Assembly (NCBI GenBank): GCA_009914555.1
Contig: WNDY01000011.1
Span: forward strand, 30,221 to 94,220
Source: Xylophilus sp.
GTDB lineage: Bacteria; Pseudomonadota; Gammaproteobacteria; Burkholderiales; Burkholderiaceae_C
Direction: 5' to 3'
DNA: 64,000 bases
This document shows, piece after piece, positions 17,937 through 31,699 of the stretch (position 1 is its first letter; each line of letters opens with the position of its first letter). A model generated the notes under the pieces. That model ran no database searches. It had not been told where the DNA came from and was given only the letters and a program-made list of their open reading frames with translations. A program made the position numbers and the translations under genes.

Positions 17937-19061
17937 TCAGGCCGCGACGACCCAGCTGTCTTCCAGCCACTGCAGCAGCAGCCCACGGGCCGCGGCGCTG
18001 GCACGCGCCAGATCTCCGGGACCGAGCCGGCGCGCATCGGCCAGCCGGCGCATCAGCACCGCGTCGCGGCCGGCCGCGCGGTAGCTCTCGCCGTTGATGA
18101 AGATGTGGTCGGCGTCGTACAGCATGCGGGTGCGGCGGTCCAGCGCCACGCCTTCGGAGGGCAGCGCCAGCACCGGCTCGACCGGCTCGAACCAGACGTT
18201 GGCCTTGGGCTCGGTGAGGTATTCGCCCAGCGCGCGGGCCAGGTCGCGCGGCTCGGCCAGCGCACGGCGCAGGGCGTCGGCGGCGAAGGCGTGGAGTTGC
18301 GGCGGGATGGCGCCCGGCGCGTCCACGGCCGGCTGCTGCGGGTCGCGGTAGAGCCGGTCGCCCACGGCATCGGACGCGTCCTCGGCCAGGCGCTGGAGCA
18401 GTTCGCGCGCCAGTTCACCGGTGCCGGGCGAACGGAAGCCGATCGACCAGGTCATGCACTCGCCTTCGGCGATGCCGTCGTGGGCATAGCGCGGCGGCAG
18501 GTAGAGCATGTCGCCGGGTTCGAGCACGAACTCCTGCTCGGGCTCGAAATGCGCCAGCACCTTCAGCGGAAGGTCGTCGCGCAGCGCGAGGTCGCGCTGG
18601 CGGCCGATGCGCCAGCGCCGCCGGCCGTGGGCCTGGAGCAGGAAGACGTCGTAGCTGTCGAAGTGCGGACCGACGCCGCCGCCGTCGGTGGCATAGCTCA
18701 CCATCAGGTCGTCGAGCCGGGCCTCGGGCACGAAGCGGAACTGCTGCAGGAGCGCATGGGCGCGCTCGTCGTGCAGGTCCACACCCTGCACCAGCAGCGT
18801 CCATGCGCGCTGGGCGAGCGGCGGCAGCGCGCGCCGCGCGAACGGGCCGTGGCGCAGCTGGAAGCCGCCGCCCTGCTGGCGGATCAGGCGCGACTCGACG
18901 CCCTCCTCCCCCGCGAGCGCAAACAGTTCGGCGCGCGCCAGCGGCGCGGTGAAGCCGGCAATGGCCTGGCGCACCAGCAGCGGCTTCTTCTGCCAGTGGC
19001 GGGCCATGAAGGTGCGGGGAGAGAGGCCGCCGAGCAGCGGCAGCCGTTGGGAAGTGTCCAT
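17937..19061 (-). CDS. roxA: JmjC/cupin 2-oxoglutarate oxygenase, RoxA/YcfD-like
   Basis: 374 residues from ATG 19061 (MDTSQRLPLLGGLSPRTFMA). The N-terminus FMARHWQKKPLLVRQAI is typical of the YcfD/RoxA family. The Fe(II) facial triad is in GVGPHFDSYDVFLLQ (HxD) and the distal His in PPRYAHDGIAEGE, followed by WSIGFR. The homologue in E. coli hydroxylates an arginine of ribosomal protein uL16. A winged C-terminal region follows. It is divergent from the slyD-like gene with only 16 nt between start codons. Confidence 0.85.
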   Translation of the reverse strand: MDTSQRLPLLGGLSPRTFMARHWQKKPLLVRQAIAGFTAPLARAELFALAGEEGVESRLIRQQGGGFQLRHGPFARRALPPLAQRAWTLLVQGVDLHDERAHALLQQFRFVPEARLDDLMVSYATDGGGVGPHFDSYDVFLLQAHGRRRWRIGRQRDLALRDDLPLKVLAHFEPEQEFVLEPGDMLYLPPRYAHDGIAEGECMTWSIGFRSPGTGELARELLQRLAEDASDAVGDRLYRDPQQPAVDAPGAIPPQLHAFAADALRRALAEPRDLARALGEYLTEPKANVWFEPVEPVLALPSEGVALDRRTRMLYDADHIFINGESYRAAGRDAVLMRRLADARRLGPGDLARASAAARGLLLQWLEDSWVVAA

Positions 19062-19077
19062 CTGCGAGAATTGTCCT

Positions 19078-19602
19078 ATGGAAATCACATCGCAATGCGT
19101 GGTCGCGCTGACCTGGGTACTCAAGGACACGCTCGGGGAGGAGCTGGACGTGCTGGCCGAGCCGGTCGAATTCCTCGTGGGCGGCGACGACCTGCTGCCC
19201 AAGATCGACGAGGCGCTGCAGGGGCACGGCCTGGGCGCCGTGATCGAGCTGCACCTGGAGCCGCAGGAAGCCTTCGGCGACTACGACGATCGGCTCATCT
19301 TCCTGGAGCCGCGCGCGCTGTTCCCGAAAGAGCTGGAAGAAGGCATGACCTTCGACGGCACGGCCCTGCCGGCCGGTACGAATCCGGATGCGCCGCGCGA
19401 CGCGCTCTACACCGTCACCGAGATCTACCCCGAGCATGTGGTGCTCGACGGCAACCACCCGCTGGCCGGCATCGCGCTGCGGCTGCGGCTGAAGGTGGCG
19501 GGCATCCGCGAGGCGACGGAAGACGAGGTCGGCAGCGGCACGGCCGGCACCGGCTTCTTCCGCATCCAGGCGCAGGCGTCAGGGAACGATACGCTGCACT
19601 GA
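19078..19602 (+). CDS. SlyD-like FKBP-type peptidyl-prolyl isomerase
   Basis: 174 residues from ATG 19078. CVVALTWVLKDTLGEELDVL opens the FKBP domain, and the insert-in-flap chaperone domain is LHLEPQEAFGDYDDRLIFLE. VVLDGNHPLAGIALRLRLKV is the conserved return strand (D-x-N-H-P-L-A-G). There is no His-rich metal-binding tail, unlike E. coli SlyD, so a role in nickel delivery is unlikely. It assists folding in the cytoplasm. The start codon is 16 nt from that of the divergent oxygenase gene. Confidence 0.9.
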   Translation: MEITSQCVVALTWVLKDTLGEELDVLAEPVEFLVGGDDLLPKIDEALQGHGLGAVIELHLEPQEAFGDYDDRLIFLEPRALFPKELEEGMTFDGTALPAGTNPDAPRDALYTVTEIYPEHVVLDGNHPLAGIALRLRLKVAGIREATEDEVGSGTAGTGFFRIQAQASGNDTLH

Positions 19603-19627
19603 GCGGCGCCACAGCCAGAAACACCGA

Positions 19628-19678
19628 GGGGTATGACCCCGTAGCGCACAGCAGCCGCGCGCTACAGGGGCATACCCC
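19628..19678. repeat. ATACYCC inverted element (38-nt geometry), best copy
   Basis: Arms of 20 nt, 19628-19647 (GGGGTATGACCCCGTAGCGC) and 19659-19678, match as an inverted repeat at 18 of 20 positions, loop of 11. The T of GTAT (19634) and the A of ATAC (19672) are 38 apart. It lies between two convergent genes and could terminate both, though no T-tract follows. Confidence 0.7.
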
Positions 19679-19696
19679 TGCCTCTTGCAGAGCGTG

Positions 19697-20212
19697 TCAG
19701 ACGCGCTGCAGCTGGTTGCCCACCACGCGCACCCGATCGCCCTGGCGCAGGTCGCCCGGCGAGGGCACGTCGAAGGCACGGTAGCCGCCGTTGTCGAGCT
19801 GCACCGAGATGCGGTAGGTGGTGGTGTAGCCGCCGCCGCGCTGGTTGCCCTCGATCTGGTTGCCGGCGACGGCGCCGCCCACGGCACCCACGCCGGTGGC
19901 CAGCGCCCGGCCGCCGCCGTGGCCGATCTGGTTGCCCACCACGGCGCCGAGCACGGCGCCGATGATGGCGCCGGCGCCGGAGGGGCGGCGGCCGTTTTCG
20001 GTCGAGAAGGTCTCGATGTTGGCGACGCGGCCGTATTCGGCATAGGCACCGCCGTTGTCGTACACCGGGGCCTGCGACACGGGCGCCGGCGGCGGATAGC
20101 CGCGGTTGTCGTACCCGCGGTTGTAGTAGTACGGGTCGACGCAAGCGGTCAGGCCGAGGGTGGCTGCTACTGCTGCGACGACGGCGGCAGAGCGGATGAA
20201 GGTCGAGGCCAT
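19697..20212 (-). CDS. Glycine-zipper lipoprotein (outer-membrane, SlyB/YMGG-like)
   Basis: 171 residues from ATG 20212. A lipoprotein signal is present: hydrophobic VVAAVAATLGL and lipobox LTAC with Cys at about residue 24. After a Tyr/Pro/Arg-rich stretch comes the glycine-zipper core GAGAIIGAVLGAVVGNQIGH and VGAVGGAVAGNQIEG, a repeated GxxxGxxxG pattern that forms helical hairpins in membranes, then a small beta C-terminal region (YRISVQLDNGGYRAFDV). Such proteins stabilise the cell envelope. The gene ends 18 nt from the palindromic element. Confidence 0.85.
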   Translation of the reverse strand: MASTFIRSAAVVAAVAATLGLTACVDPYYYNRGYDNRGYPPPAPVSQAPVYDNGGAYAEYGRVANIETFSTENGRRPSGAGAIIGAVLGAVVGNQIGHGGGRALATGVGAVGGAVAGNQIEGNQRGGGYTTTYRISVQLDNGGYRAFDVPSPGDLRQGDRVRVVGNQLQRV

Positions 20213-20379
20213 GGTGAAATCCTTGGATCTGGCGTTCGCTGAGGAACGGACATCCGGCGCGCACGCCGGGTCATGGGTCGATTGGACGCCTGCACATGGT
20301 AGCCGCAGAGGCTTGGCACCCGCATCGACGCGTCGGAGGATCAGGCGGCCGAGAGTAGGATGTGGACGACGCAGCGGCC

Positions 20380-20829
20380 TCAGGCCTTGCCGGTCGATCC
20401 ATAGCCCCCCTGCCCGCGCGCCGACGCGGTGGTGAAGTCTTCCACCACGTTGAAGCGGGCCTGCACCACCGGCACGACGACCAGCTGGGCGATGCGCTCC
20501 AGCGGCTCGATGGTGAAGGCGGCCGCGCCGCGGTTCCAGGCGCTGACCATGAGCTGGCCTTGGTAGTCGCTGTCGATCAGGCCCACGAGGTTGCCCAGCA
20601 CGATGCCGTGCCTGTGGCCCAGGCCCGAGCGCGGCAGGATCAGCGCGGCATAGCCCGGATCGGCCAGGTGGATGGCGATGCCCGTCGGCACAAGGTGCGT
20701 GGCGCCGGGCTCCAGCACCAGCGGCGCATCCAGGCAGGCGCGCAGGTCCAGGCCGGCGCTGCCGGGCGTGGCATAGGCCGGCAGCTGCCGGGCGATGCGC
20801 GGGTCGAGGATGCGGACGTCGATGTTCAT
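20380..20829 (-). CDS. dut: dUTP diphosphatase
   Basis: 149 residues from ATG 20829. All five dUTPase motifs are visible: [49 protein letters not shown] and [10 protein letters not shown] (Tyr in place of the usual Phe). The trimeric enzyme hydrolyses dUTP to dUMP and pyrophosphate, limiting uracil in DNA and feeding dTMP synthesis. It follows coaBC and a small membrane protein in the same orientation, as is common in proteobacteria (coaBC-dut). Confidence 0.95.
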   Translation of the reverse strand: MNIDVRILDPRIARQLPAYATPGSAGLDLRACLDAPLVLEPGATHLVPTGIAIHLADPGYAALILPRSGLGHRHGIVLGNLVGLIDSDYQGQLMVSAWNRGAAAFTIEPLERIAQLVVVPVVQARFNVVEDFTTASARGQGGYGSTGKA

Positions 20830-20902
20830 GGCACGAAACGGAAGGGGGAAGGAACATGCCCGGCCTCCGGGCCGGGCAGCGGGAAAAGGCAAGGGGCCGG
20901 GG

Positions 20903-21357
20903 CTACCTGCGCCGGCCGCGCCGCGCAGCCGGGGGATTCTGCGCGTCGTACTGCTTCATCAGCGCGCGCCACTGCGGCGTGCCGAACAGGCCGGCCAGCC
21001 CGCCGCGCTGGCGCAGCCTGTGCAGGCCCCACCAGCCGGCCGGCGCCAGCAGCGCCAGCGGCGTGCCCCATGGCGCCAGCGGCGGATAGGCCCGTCCGGC
21101 CAGCTTCAGGACGAGCCACAGCCCGAAGACCCACCGCGCCGCGAGCCAGAACGGCGCGCCGGCACCCGGCACTTTCAGAGCGGCCGTTGCGGTGGCGGGC
21201 GACGCGGCTGCCGCCGCAGGCCGTGCAGCCGCTTGCGCGGGCACGGGCGGCCGGGCCGGCGGCGCGGGATGGTGCACCCGGCGCTCGGCCTCGCGCATGA
21301 GCTGGTCCACATAGCGGGCGAAGTCGCCGTTGGGTGGGGTGTCGCCGAGCGGATGGG

Positions 21358-21361
<4 letters not shown>
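20903..21361 (-). CDS. Hypothetical membrane-anchored protein between coaBC and dut
   Basis: 152 residues; ATG 21361 overlaps the coaBC stop as ATGA. The N-terminal half is charged then Pro/Ala-rich ([18 protein letters not shown]), followed by two membrane segments ([19 protein letters not shown] and [16 protein letters not shown]) and a basic end. No known domain. It is co-transcribed with coaBC; a role is not evident. Confidence 0.7.
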
Positions 21362-24391
<3,030 letters not shown>

Positions 24392-24395
24392 CGCC

Positions 24396-26579
<2,184 letters not shown>

Positions 26580-26620
26580 CCACCGGCCTGACCGCGGTCT
26601 GCTGACGCTGCCGGCATCGC

Positions 26621-26896
26621 ATGGGTTCGCGCTTCATTCCCCTCGTGCTGCTGCTGCTGCTCGCGCTCATCCACGTCCAGCTGTGGACGGGGCGCGGCAG
26701 CATTCCCGACGTGGCCGAGATGCAGCGCAGGCTCGACGCCCAGAGGACCGCCAACGCCCAGGCCCGGCAGGCCAACGAGCGCCTCGAAGCCGAGGTGCGC
26801 GACCTGCAGGACGGCCTGGAGATGGTCGAGGACAAAGCACGCGGCGAGCTGGGCATGGTCAAGCCCGGCGAGATCTTCGTGCAGATCACCAAGTGA
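26621..26896 (+). CDS. ftsB: Cell-division protein FtsB
   Basis: 91 residues. A single N-terminal membrane segment (FIPLVLLLLLALIHVQLWTG) is followed by a coiled coil (EMQRRLDAQRTANAQARQAN) and a short C-terminal region with MVKPGEIFVQI. This bitopic topology and the position after eno identify FtsB, which joins FtsL and FtsQ in the divisome at midcell. Confidence 0.92.
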   Translation: MGSRFIPLVLLLLLALIHVQLWTGRGSIPDVAEMQRRLDAQRTANAQARQANERLEAEVRDLQDGLEMVEDKARGELGMVKPGEIFVQITK

Positions 26897-26946
26897 GCCC
26901 GCCCGCGCACCCGCGTGCGCAGGGCCGTCCGTGATTCATTACCCTC

Positions 26947-27372
26947 GTGCGCAGCATCGCCGTGCTCGGCGCCGCCCGCAGCGGCAAGACCCGGCTGGCG
27001 CGCGAGCTGCGCAATCTGCTGGCGCACGACGGCCGGCCCTGCCAGGTGGACGACGATCCGCCGCTGGAAGCCGTGCTGGCCGCGCCCCGCCCCGATGCCA
27101 TCCTGCTCTGCGGCCTGGATCTGGCGTCCTTCGGTCCCGTATACTCTCGCCAGGATAGTGTCTTGCGCGCGCAACTGGCAAGTGCTTTGGCAGAATACAG
27201 GATAGTGTATGGAAGCGGCGAGGCCCGCAGCCGCAACGCCCTCGCCGCGCTCGGCTTTGCCACCCCCGATGCGCTGCGGCTTGCAGCCGCGCGGCCCTGG
27301 CGCTGCGAGGAGTGCAGCGACCCGCACTGCGAACGCCGGCTGTTCCACGGCCTGCTGCATCCGTCGCACTAG
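26947..27372 (+). CDS. P-loop protein with C-terminal Cys cluster, unknown
   Basis: 141 residues from GTG 26947. A Walker A motif is clear: VLGAARSGKTRLARELRNLL. A hydrophobic strand with acidic end follows (AILLCGLDLAS). The C-terminus has RPWRCEECSDPHCERRLFHG (C-x2-C-x4-C), a possible metal site. It is much shorter than typical kinases; no Walker B of standard form is seen. Bases 27139-27213 are AT-richer than the rest and carry an 11-bp direct repeat. The start is weak, with no clear ribosome-binding site. Function unknown. Confidence 0.6.
   Translation: MRSIAVLGAARSGKTRLARELRNLLAHDGRPCQVDDDPPLEAVLAAPRPDAILLCGLDLASFGPVYSRQDSVLRAQLASALAEYRIVYGSGEARSRNALAALGFATPDALRLAAARPWRCEECSDPHCERRLFHGLLHPSH
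27141..27210 (+). repeat. Direct repeat CAGGATAGTGT inside the P-loop gene
   Basis: CAGGATAGTGT occurs at 27151-27161 and 27198-27208 (47 nt apart). ATAC occurs at 27141 (ATACTCTC) and 27195 (54 apart), close to but not equal to the 53-nt tandem geometry found elsewhere in the window. Confidence 0.5.
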
Positions 27373-27404
27373 CCGCGGCGGGCGGCGGCAGCTGAGGTTT
27401 GGCA

Positions 27405-27909
27405 TCATTGCCGGATGATCTCCAGCCAGTTCGCCAGTACCGCAGCGAGAACTACGACGCCTCGGTGCGCGGGCCGGTCGAGCTGTTCGGCCGCAAGCAC
27501 CAAGTGGTGGCCAGCGCCACGCGCCAGTCGCTCGACACGGGAACCGCAGCGGCACCGGCAGCTACAAGGTCAACCGCAACGCGACCCGCTATACCGGGCT
27601 GACCTACGACGTCGACAGCCAGCACACGGTCTACGCCAGCTACACGGACATCTTCAACCCGCAGACGGCCAAGGGCACCGACGGCAACATCATCAAGCCC
27701 AACGCGACGCCAATGCCGCCAACATCGGCAGGCGCTTGGTCACGGCGACCAACCCGCAGAACATGCTCAAGCTGTCGACCACCTACCAGTTCGGCGGGCC
27801 ATGGCACCGCTGGCGCACCGGTGCGAGCGTGTGCTACTCCACGCAATACGCCACCGACGGCTGCGGCGAGCCACGCAAGCTCAAGGTGACCGCGCGCTAC
27901 AGCTTCTGA
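27405..27909 (+). pseudogene. Remnant of a TonB-dependent siderophore receptor
   Basis: Three short segments in different frames match the C-terminal barrel of FpvA/FhuE-type receptors in order: VRGPVELFGRKHQVVASATR (about 27470-27530), SYKVNRNATRYTGLTYDVDS and VYASYTDIFNPQTAKGTDG (about 27555-27690), and LVTATNPQNMLKLSTTYQFG through RKLKVTARYSF with a terminal Phe and stop at 27909. Typical receptors have about 700 residues; here the plug, most of the barrel and connecting pieces are missing. This is a decayed gene, not a functional receptor. Confidence 0.75.
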
Positions 27910-27923
27910 AGATCATGGAGGGA

Positions 27924-27975
27924 GGAGTATAAACCCGCAGCCGGCAATGAGTATCCGCTACCGGCCCATACCCCC
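27924..27975. repeat. ATACYCC inverted element (38-nt geometry)
   Basis: GGAGTATAAACCCG...CCGG pairs with CCGGCCCATACCCCC. The T of GTAT is at 27930 and the A of ATAC at 27968 (38 apart). It fills the space between the receptor remnant stop and the hslO stop. Confidence 0.6.
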
Positions 27976-28941
27976 TTACTGCACCGCCTGCGTCCCGGGC
28001 GGACGCTCGGCCGCGCCGGTGAAGATCTGCTGCGCATCGACCGCATCGAAGCGGTACTGTGCACCGCAGAACTCGCAGCCGACCTCGATGTCACCGCGCT
28101 CGGCGACGATCGAATCGGCCTCCTCGCGGCCCAGCCCGCGGATCATCGCGGCCACGCGCTCGCGGCTGCAGGTGCAGGCGAAGTGCGGCCCGTGGATGCC
28201 GGCGCGCGGCTCGAAGCGCACCAGCTTTTCCTCCCAGAACAGGCGGCGCAGGATGGTGTCGGCGTCGAGCGTCAGCAGTTCCTCGCGCGTCAGGCTCGCC
28301 GCCAGCGTGGCGATGCGGTTGAAGTGCTCGTCGGCCTCCTCCGATCCGCCGCCGAGGTTGGCCTGGCCTTCGAGCGGCATGCGCTGCACCAGCAGGCCGG
28401 CGGCCACGTGGTCGTCGGCGGCCAGCACGATGCGGGTGTCGAGCTGCTCGCTCTGGCGCAGGTAGTGCTCGACCATGGCACCGAAGTTCTGAAGCCGTCG
28501 GCCGTCGGCATCGACCAGCGGCACCATGCTCTGGTAGGCCTGCCGGCCCGGCAGCTTGTCGCGCGGGTCCAGCGTCATGGCGCAGCGGCCCCTGCCGTGG
28601 GCGTTGATCAGGTCACCGAGCGCCGCGGCCTCGGGCACCCCGCCCACCAGCGTGGCGGTGGCGCGCAGGCTCAGGTCGGGCTGCACCTCGGCCACGGCCA
28701 CCTTGACCGGGCCGTCGCCGAAGATCTGCATCACCAGCGCGCCGTCGAACTGGATGCTGCCCTGCATCAGCACGCCGGCCGCCGTCATCTCGCCCAGCAG
28801 TTCGCGCACCGGCACCGCATAGGCGCCGGTGGCGGTGTTGGCCGCGCGGCGGCGCAGGATCTCGGCCCAGGCGCCGGTCAGGCGCACGAGCATGCCGCGC
28901 ACCGGCAGGCCGTCGAAGAGGAATTTGTGAAGTTCGGACAC
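27976..28941 (-). CDS. hslO: Redox-regulated chaperone Hsp33
   Basis: 321 residues from GTG 28941 (VSELHKFLFDGLPVRGMLVR); an ATG at 29031 would overlap the next gene and has no support. The N-terminal substrate-binding domain is typical (GRGRCAMTLDPRDKLPGRQA). The C-terminal zinc switch is complete: ACTCSRERV (CxC) and EVGCEFCGAQY (CxxC). Oxidation of these cysteines releases zinc and activates the chaperone in the cytoplasm. It is downstream of the gamma carbonic anhydrase gene with a 40-nt gap. Confidence 0.93.
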   Translation of the reverse strand: MSELHKFLFDGLPVRGMLVRLTGAWAEILRRRAANTATGAYAVPVRELLGEMTAAGVLMQGSIQFDGALVMQIFGDGPVKVAVAEVQPDLSLRATATLVGGVPEAAALGDLINAHGRGRCAMTLDPRDKLPGRQAYQSMVPLVDADGRRLQNFGAMVEHYLRQSEQLDTRIVLAADDHVAAGLLVQRMPLEGQANLGGGSEEADEHFNRIATLAASLTREELLTLDADTILRRLFWEEKLVRFEPRAGIHGPHFACTCSRERVAAMIRGLGREEADSIVAERGDIEVGCEFCGAQYRFDAVDAQQIFTGAAERPPGTQAVQ

Positions 28942-28981
28942 GCGGGAGGTTCTCGGGAAAAAACTGCGCAGGAACGGACCG

Positions 28982-29506
28982 TCAGCCGATCCGGCGCAGG
29001 CCCGCCGTGAAGCGGCGGGCGTTGTCGACATAGTGCTGCGCGCTGCGGCGCAGCCCCTCGATCTGCTCGGGCGTGAGCGGGCGCACCGCGCGGGCCGGGC
29101 TGCCGAGGATCATGGAGCCGTCGGGGAACTCCTTGCCCTCGGTCACGAGCGCGCCTGCACCCACCAGGCAGTGGCGGCCGATCCGCGCGCCGTTGAGCAC
29201 GATGGCGCCGATGCCGATCAGCGACTCGTCGCCGATGGTGCAGCCATGCAGCACGACCTGGTGGCCCACGGTGACACGGCGGCCGATCAGCAGCGGCTGG
29301 CCCTGGTCGGCATGCAGCACGCTCGCATCCTGGATGTTGGAGCCCTCGCCCACGGTGATCGCGTCGGTGTCGCCGCGCAGCACCGCGCCGGGCCAGACGC
29401 TGGCGTCGGCATGCAGCGCCACGTCGCCGATGACTGCGGCGCTCTCGGCCACCCAGGCGCTGCCGGCGATGCGGGGCGCGGTTCCGTCGAGTTCGTAGAT
29501 CGCCAT
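28982..29506 (-). CDS. Gamma-carbonic-anhydrase-family protein
   Basis: 174 residues from ATG 29506. Left-handed beta-helix with hexapeptide repeats: SAAVIGDVALHADASVWPGA, AVLRGD, ITVGEGSNIQDASVLHAD and RRVTVGHQVVLHGCTIGDES. Three metal-ligand His residues are in HAD, VGH and VLHGC. Proteins of this YrdA/CaiE type bind zinc or another metal and some have carbonic anhydrase activity; the exact substrate is uncertain. An amphipathic C-terminal helix follows. Confidence 0.88.
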   Translation of the reverse strand: MAIYELDGTAPRIAGSAWVAESAAVIGDVALHADASVWPGAVLRGDTDAITVGEGSNIQDASVLHADQGQPLLIGRRVTVGHQVVLHGCTIGDESLIGIGAIVLNGARIGRHCLVGAGALVTEGKEFPDGSMILGSPARAVRPLTPEQIEGLRRSAQHYVDNARRFTAGLRRIG

Positions 29507-29564
29507 GGGCAAGGTCTCCTGGAGCAGGTCGTCGTATATGGGGCGGGAACCTAGAATTGTAAGG

Positions 29565-30353
29565 ATGACCACCCTGCGCGAAGCGGCGCTCGCCATCCTC
29601 CTCGAACCCGATCCCGGCGCCAAGGCACGGCTCGCCCGCGCGCTCGACCTGCGGCTGCCCACCGGCGCAGCCGACGCGCTGGCCGAGCCCGCCGGCATTC
29701 CCGGCCGCCCGGCGCGGCCCGCGCTGGTGCCGCACACCCAGGTGCGCAGCCGCTCGCCGGCCACGCCCGAAGGCCGCGCGGCACTGCTGCATGCCCTGGC
29801 CCACATCGAACTCAACGCCATCGACCTGGCCGCCGACGCCGCCTGGCGCTTCGCCGGCCTGCCGGACGGCTTCTACCGCGACTGGGCCCGCGTGGCGCAG
29901 GAGGAAGCGCTGCATTTCGAACTGCTGCGCGACCACCTGGCCACGTTCGGCCATGCGTACGGCGACTTCCCGGCCCACAACGCGCTCTGGGAGATGGCCG
30001 AGCGCACGAAGCACGACGTGCTGGCCCGCGTGGCCCTGGTGCCGCGGACCATGGAGGCCCGCGGCCTCGACGCCTCCCCGGCCGTGCGGCGCAAGCTGGC
30101 CTCGGCGGGCGACGCGGCCGGCGCCGCCATCATCGACATCATCCTGCGCGACGAGATCGGCCACGTGGCCATCGGCAACCGCTGGTTCGCCTGGCTCTGC
30201 GAGCGGCGCGGCCTGGACGTGGTGCCCGCCTATGCCGAGCTGGCCCGCACCCACGATGCGCCGCGTCAGCCCGGGCCCTTCAACCTGCCGGCGCGCCGGG
30301 CCGCGGGCTTCAGCGAAGCCGAGCTGGACGCGCTGCAGGCCGCGGCCCGCTGA
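29565..30353 (+). CDS. Ferritin-like di-iron protein (DUF455 family)
   Basis: 262 residues from ATG 29565. Helices carry the carboxylate/His pattern of a ferritin-like di-iron site: HALAHIELNAIDLA (ExxN/H region), VAQEEALHFELLRDHL (ExxH) and ILRDEIGHVAIGN (ExxH). These match DUF455 proteins, often 260-280 residues, thought to be oxidoreductases; the substrate is not established. Divergent from the carbonic-anhydrase-like gene. Confidence 0.82.
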   Translation: MTTLREAALAILLEPDPGAKARLARALDLRLPTGAADALAEPAGIPGRPARPALVPHTQVRSRSPATPEGRAALLHALAHIELNAIDLAADAAWRFAGLPDGFYRDWARVAQEEALHFELLRDHLATFGHAYGDFPAHNALWEMAERTKHDVLARVALVPRTMEARGLDASPAVRRKLASAGDAAGAAIIDIILRDEIGHVAIGNRWFAWLCERRGLDVVPAYAELARTHDAPRQPGPFNLPARRAAGFSEAELDALQAAAR

Positions 30354-30392
30354 AGCCCCGGCCCGTAGAATGACCGCCCGACAACAAGAACG

Positions 30393-31679
30393 ATGACCAT
30401 GAGCCTTCCGCCCGCCCCCCTCCCTTTCGGGCCTGCGCCGGGCGCCAGCCCGGCCGGCGGCATCGGTGGCGCGGTCATCGCGCGGCAGGCCATCGTCAAC
30501 GCCCAGCACGCGGTCATCGGCTACGAGCTGTTCAACCGCTCGATGCAGGCCGACACCCACACCGCCGCCAGCGATGTCGCCCTGGTGTTCAGCGCGCTGT
30601 CGCACGCCGGCACCGAGGACCTGATCGGCAAGCTGCTGATCTTCGTGAACTGCACCCACAACAGCCTGATGGGCGGCCACCTGGAGCTGATCAACCCCGA
30701 CCGCGTGGTGCTGGAGATCCCGCCGCTCGACACGCTGGCGCCCGAGGAGATCGAAGGCCGGGTGCAGCCGCTGGCCGCACTGCGCCAGCGCGGCTTCCAG
30801 CTCGCCTTCAACCACACGGTGCTGCACCGCGCCTACCGGCCCTGGCTGCCGCTGGCCGACTACATCAAGATCGACCTCGCCCTGGTCCGGCCCGAGCAGA
30901 TCGAGGCCGTGGTGCGCCATGCCCAGACCCACAGCCAGGCCGAGCTGATCGCCGAGAAGGTCGAGACGGCCGCGCAGTTCGAGACCGTCTCGCGCCAGGG
31001 CGTGCAGCTGTTTCAGGGCTACTGGTTCGCGCGGCCGTCGGTGGTCGAGGCGCGGCTGGTCACGCCGTCGCAGGCCGCGACCATCCAGCTCGTCAACCTG
31101 GTGCGCCGCCAGGCCAGCACGGCCGAGATCGAGGACGTGCTCAAGCACGACGCGGGCCTGGCCTTCAACCTGATGCGGCTCATCAACTCGTCGGGCTTCG
31201 GCTTCGCGCGCGAGGTCACCTCGTTCCGCCAGGCGGTGATGATCCTGGGCCTGAAGAAGCTGTTCCGCTGGGCCGCGCTGCTGCTGACCGCCGCGCGCGC
31301 CAGCGGCGCGCCCTCGTCGGTCGGCAGCACGGCCGTGGTGCGCGGCCGGCTCATGGAGCTGCTGGCGCTGCAGAAGCTCTCGGCCGAGGAGGCCGACAAT
31401 GCCTTCGTGGTCGGCATCTTCTCGCTGCTCGACACCATGCTCGGCATGCCGATGGACAAGGCCGTCGATCTGCTGGCCCTGCCCCGGCCGGTGGAAGACG
31501 CGCTGCTGCGCCAGGAGGGCCCGTACGCGCCCTTCCTCGAACTCACCATCGCCTGCGAGACCGGCGATGACGCGGCCTTCACCCGCGCGGCCACCGCGCT
31601 CGGCCTGGACAGCCGGCAGATCAACGGCGCCCATCTGCAGGCGCTGGCCTGGGCCGACCAGCTCGCATCCTCTTCCTGA
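30393..31679 (+). CDS. EAL/HDOD-domain signalling protein, copy 1
   Basis: 428 residues. The N-terminal half is a degenerate EAL domain of the YuxH type: AVIARQAIVNAQHAVIGYEL (YEL where active enzymes have EAL), so c-di-GMP hydrolysis is unlikely. The C-terminal HDOD domain includes LKHDAGLAFNLMRLINSSGF, VTSFRQAVMILGLKKLFRWA. An N-terminal Pro/Gly-rich segment of 30 residues precedes the EAL part. HDOD proteins are thought to bridge signalling to other outputs. It is 20 nt upstream of a close paralogue. Confidence 0.88.
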   Translation: MTMSLPPAPLPFGPAPGASPAGGIGGAVIARQAIVNAQHAVIGYELFNRSMQADTHTAASDVALVFSALSHAGTEDLIGKLLIFVNCTHNSLMGGHLELINPDRVVLEIPPLDTLAPEEIEGRVQPLAALRQRGFQLAFNHTVLHRAYRPWLPLADYIKIDLALVRPEQIEAVVRHAQTHSQAELIAEKVETAAQFETVSRQGVQLFQGYWFARPSVVEARLVTPSQAATIQLVNLVRRQASTAEIEDVLKHDAGLAFNLMRLINSSGFGFAREVTSFRQAVMILGLKKLFRWAALLLTAARASGAPSSVGSTAVVRGRLMELLALQKLSAEEADNAFVVGIFSLLDTMLGMPMDKAVDLLALPRPVEDALLRQEGPYAPFLELTIACETGDDAAFTRAATALGLDSRQINGAHLQALAWADQLASSS

Positions 31680-31699
31680 GCGAACCCACGGGAGACGCC

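Noticed and set aside
29530..29545. GTATATGGGG before the DUF455 gene as another dispersed element
   Set aside because: No partner ATAC or GTAT at 38 or 53 nt.
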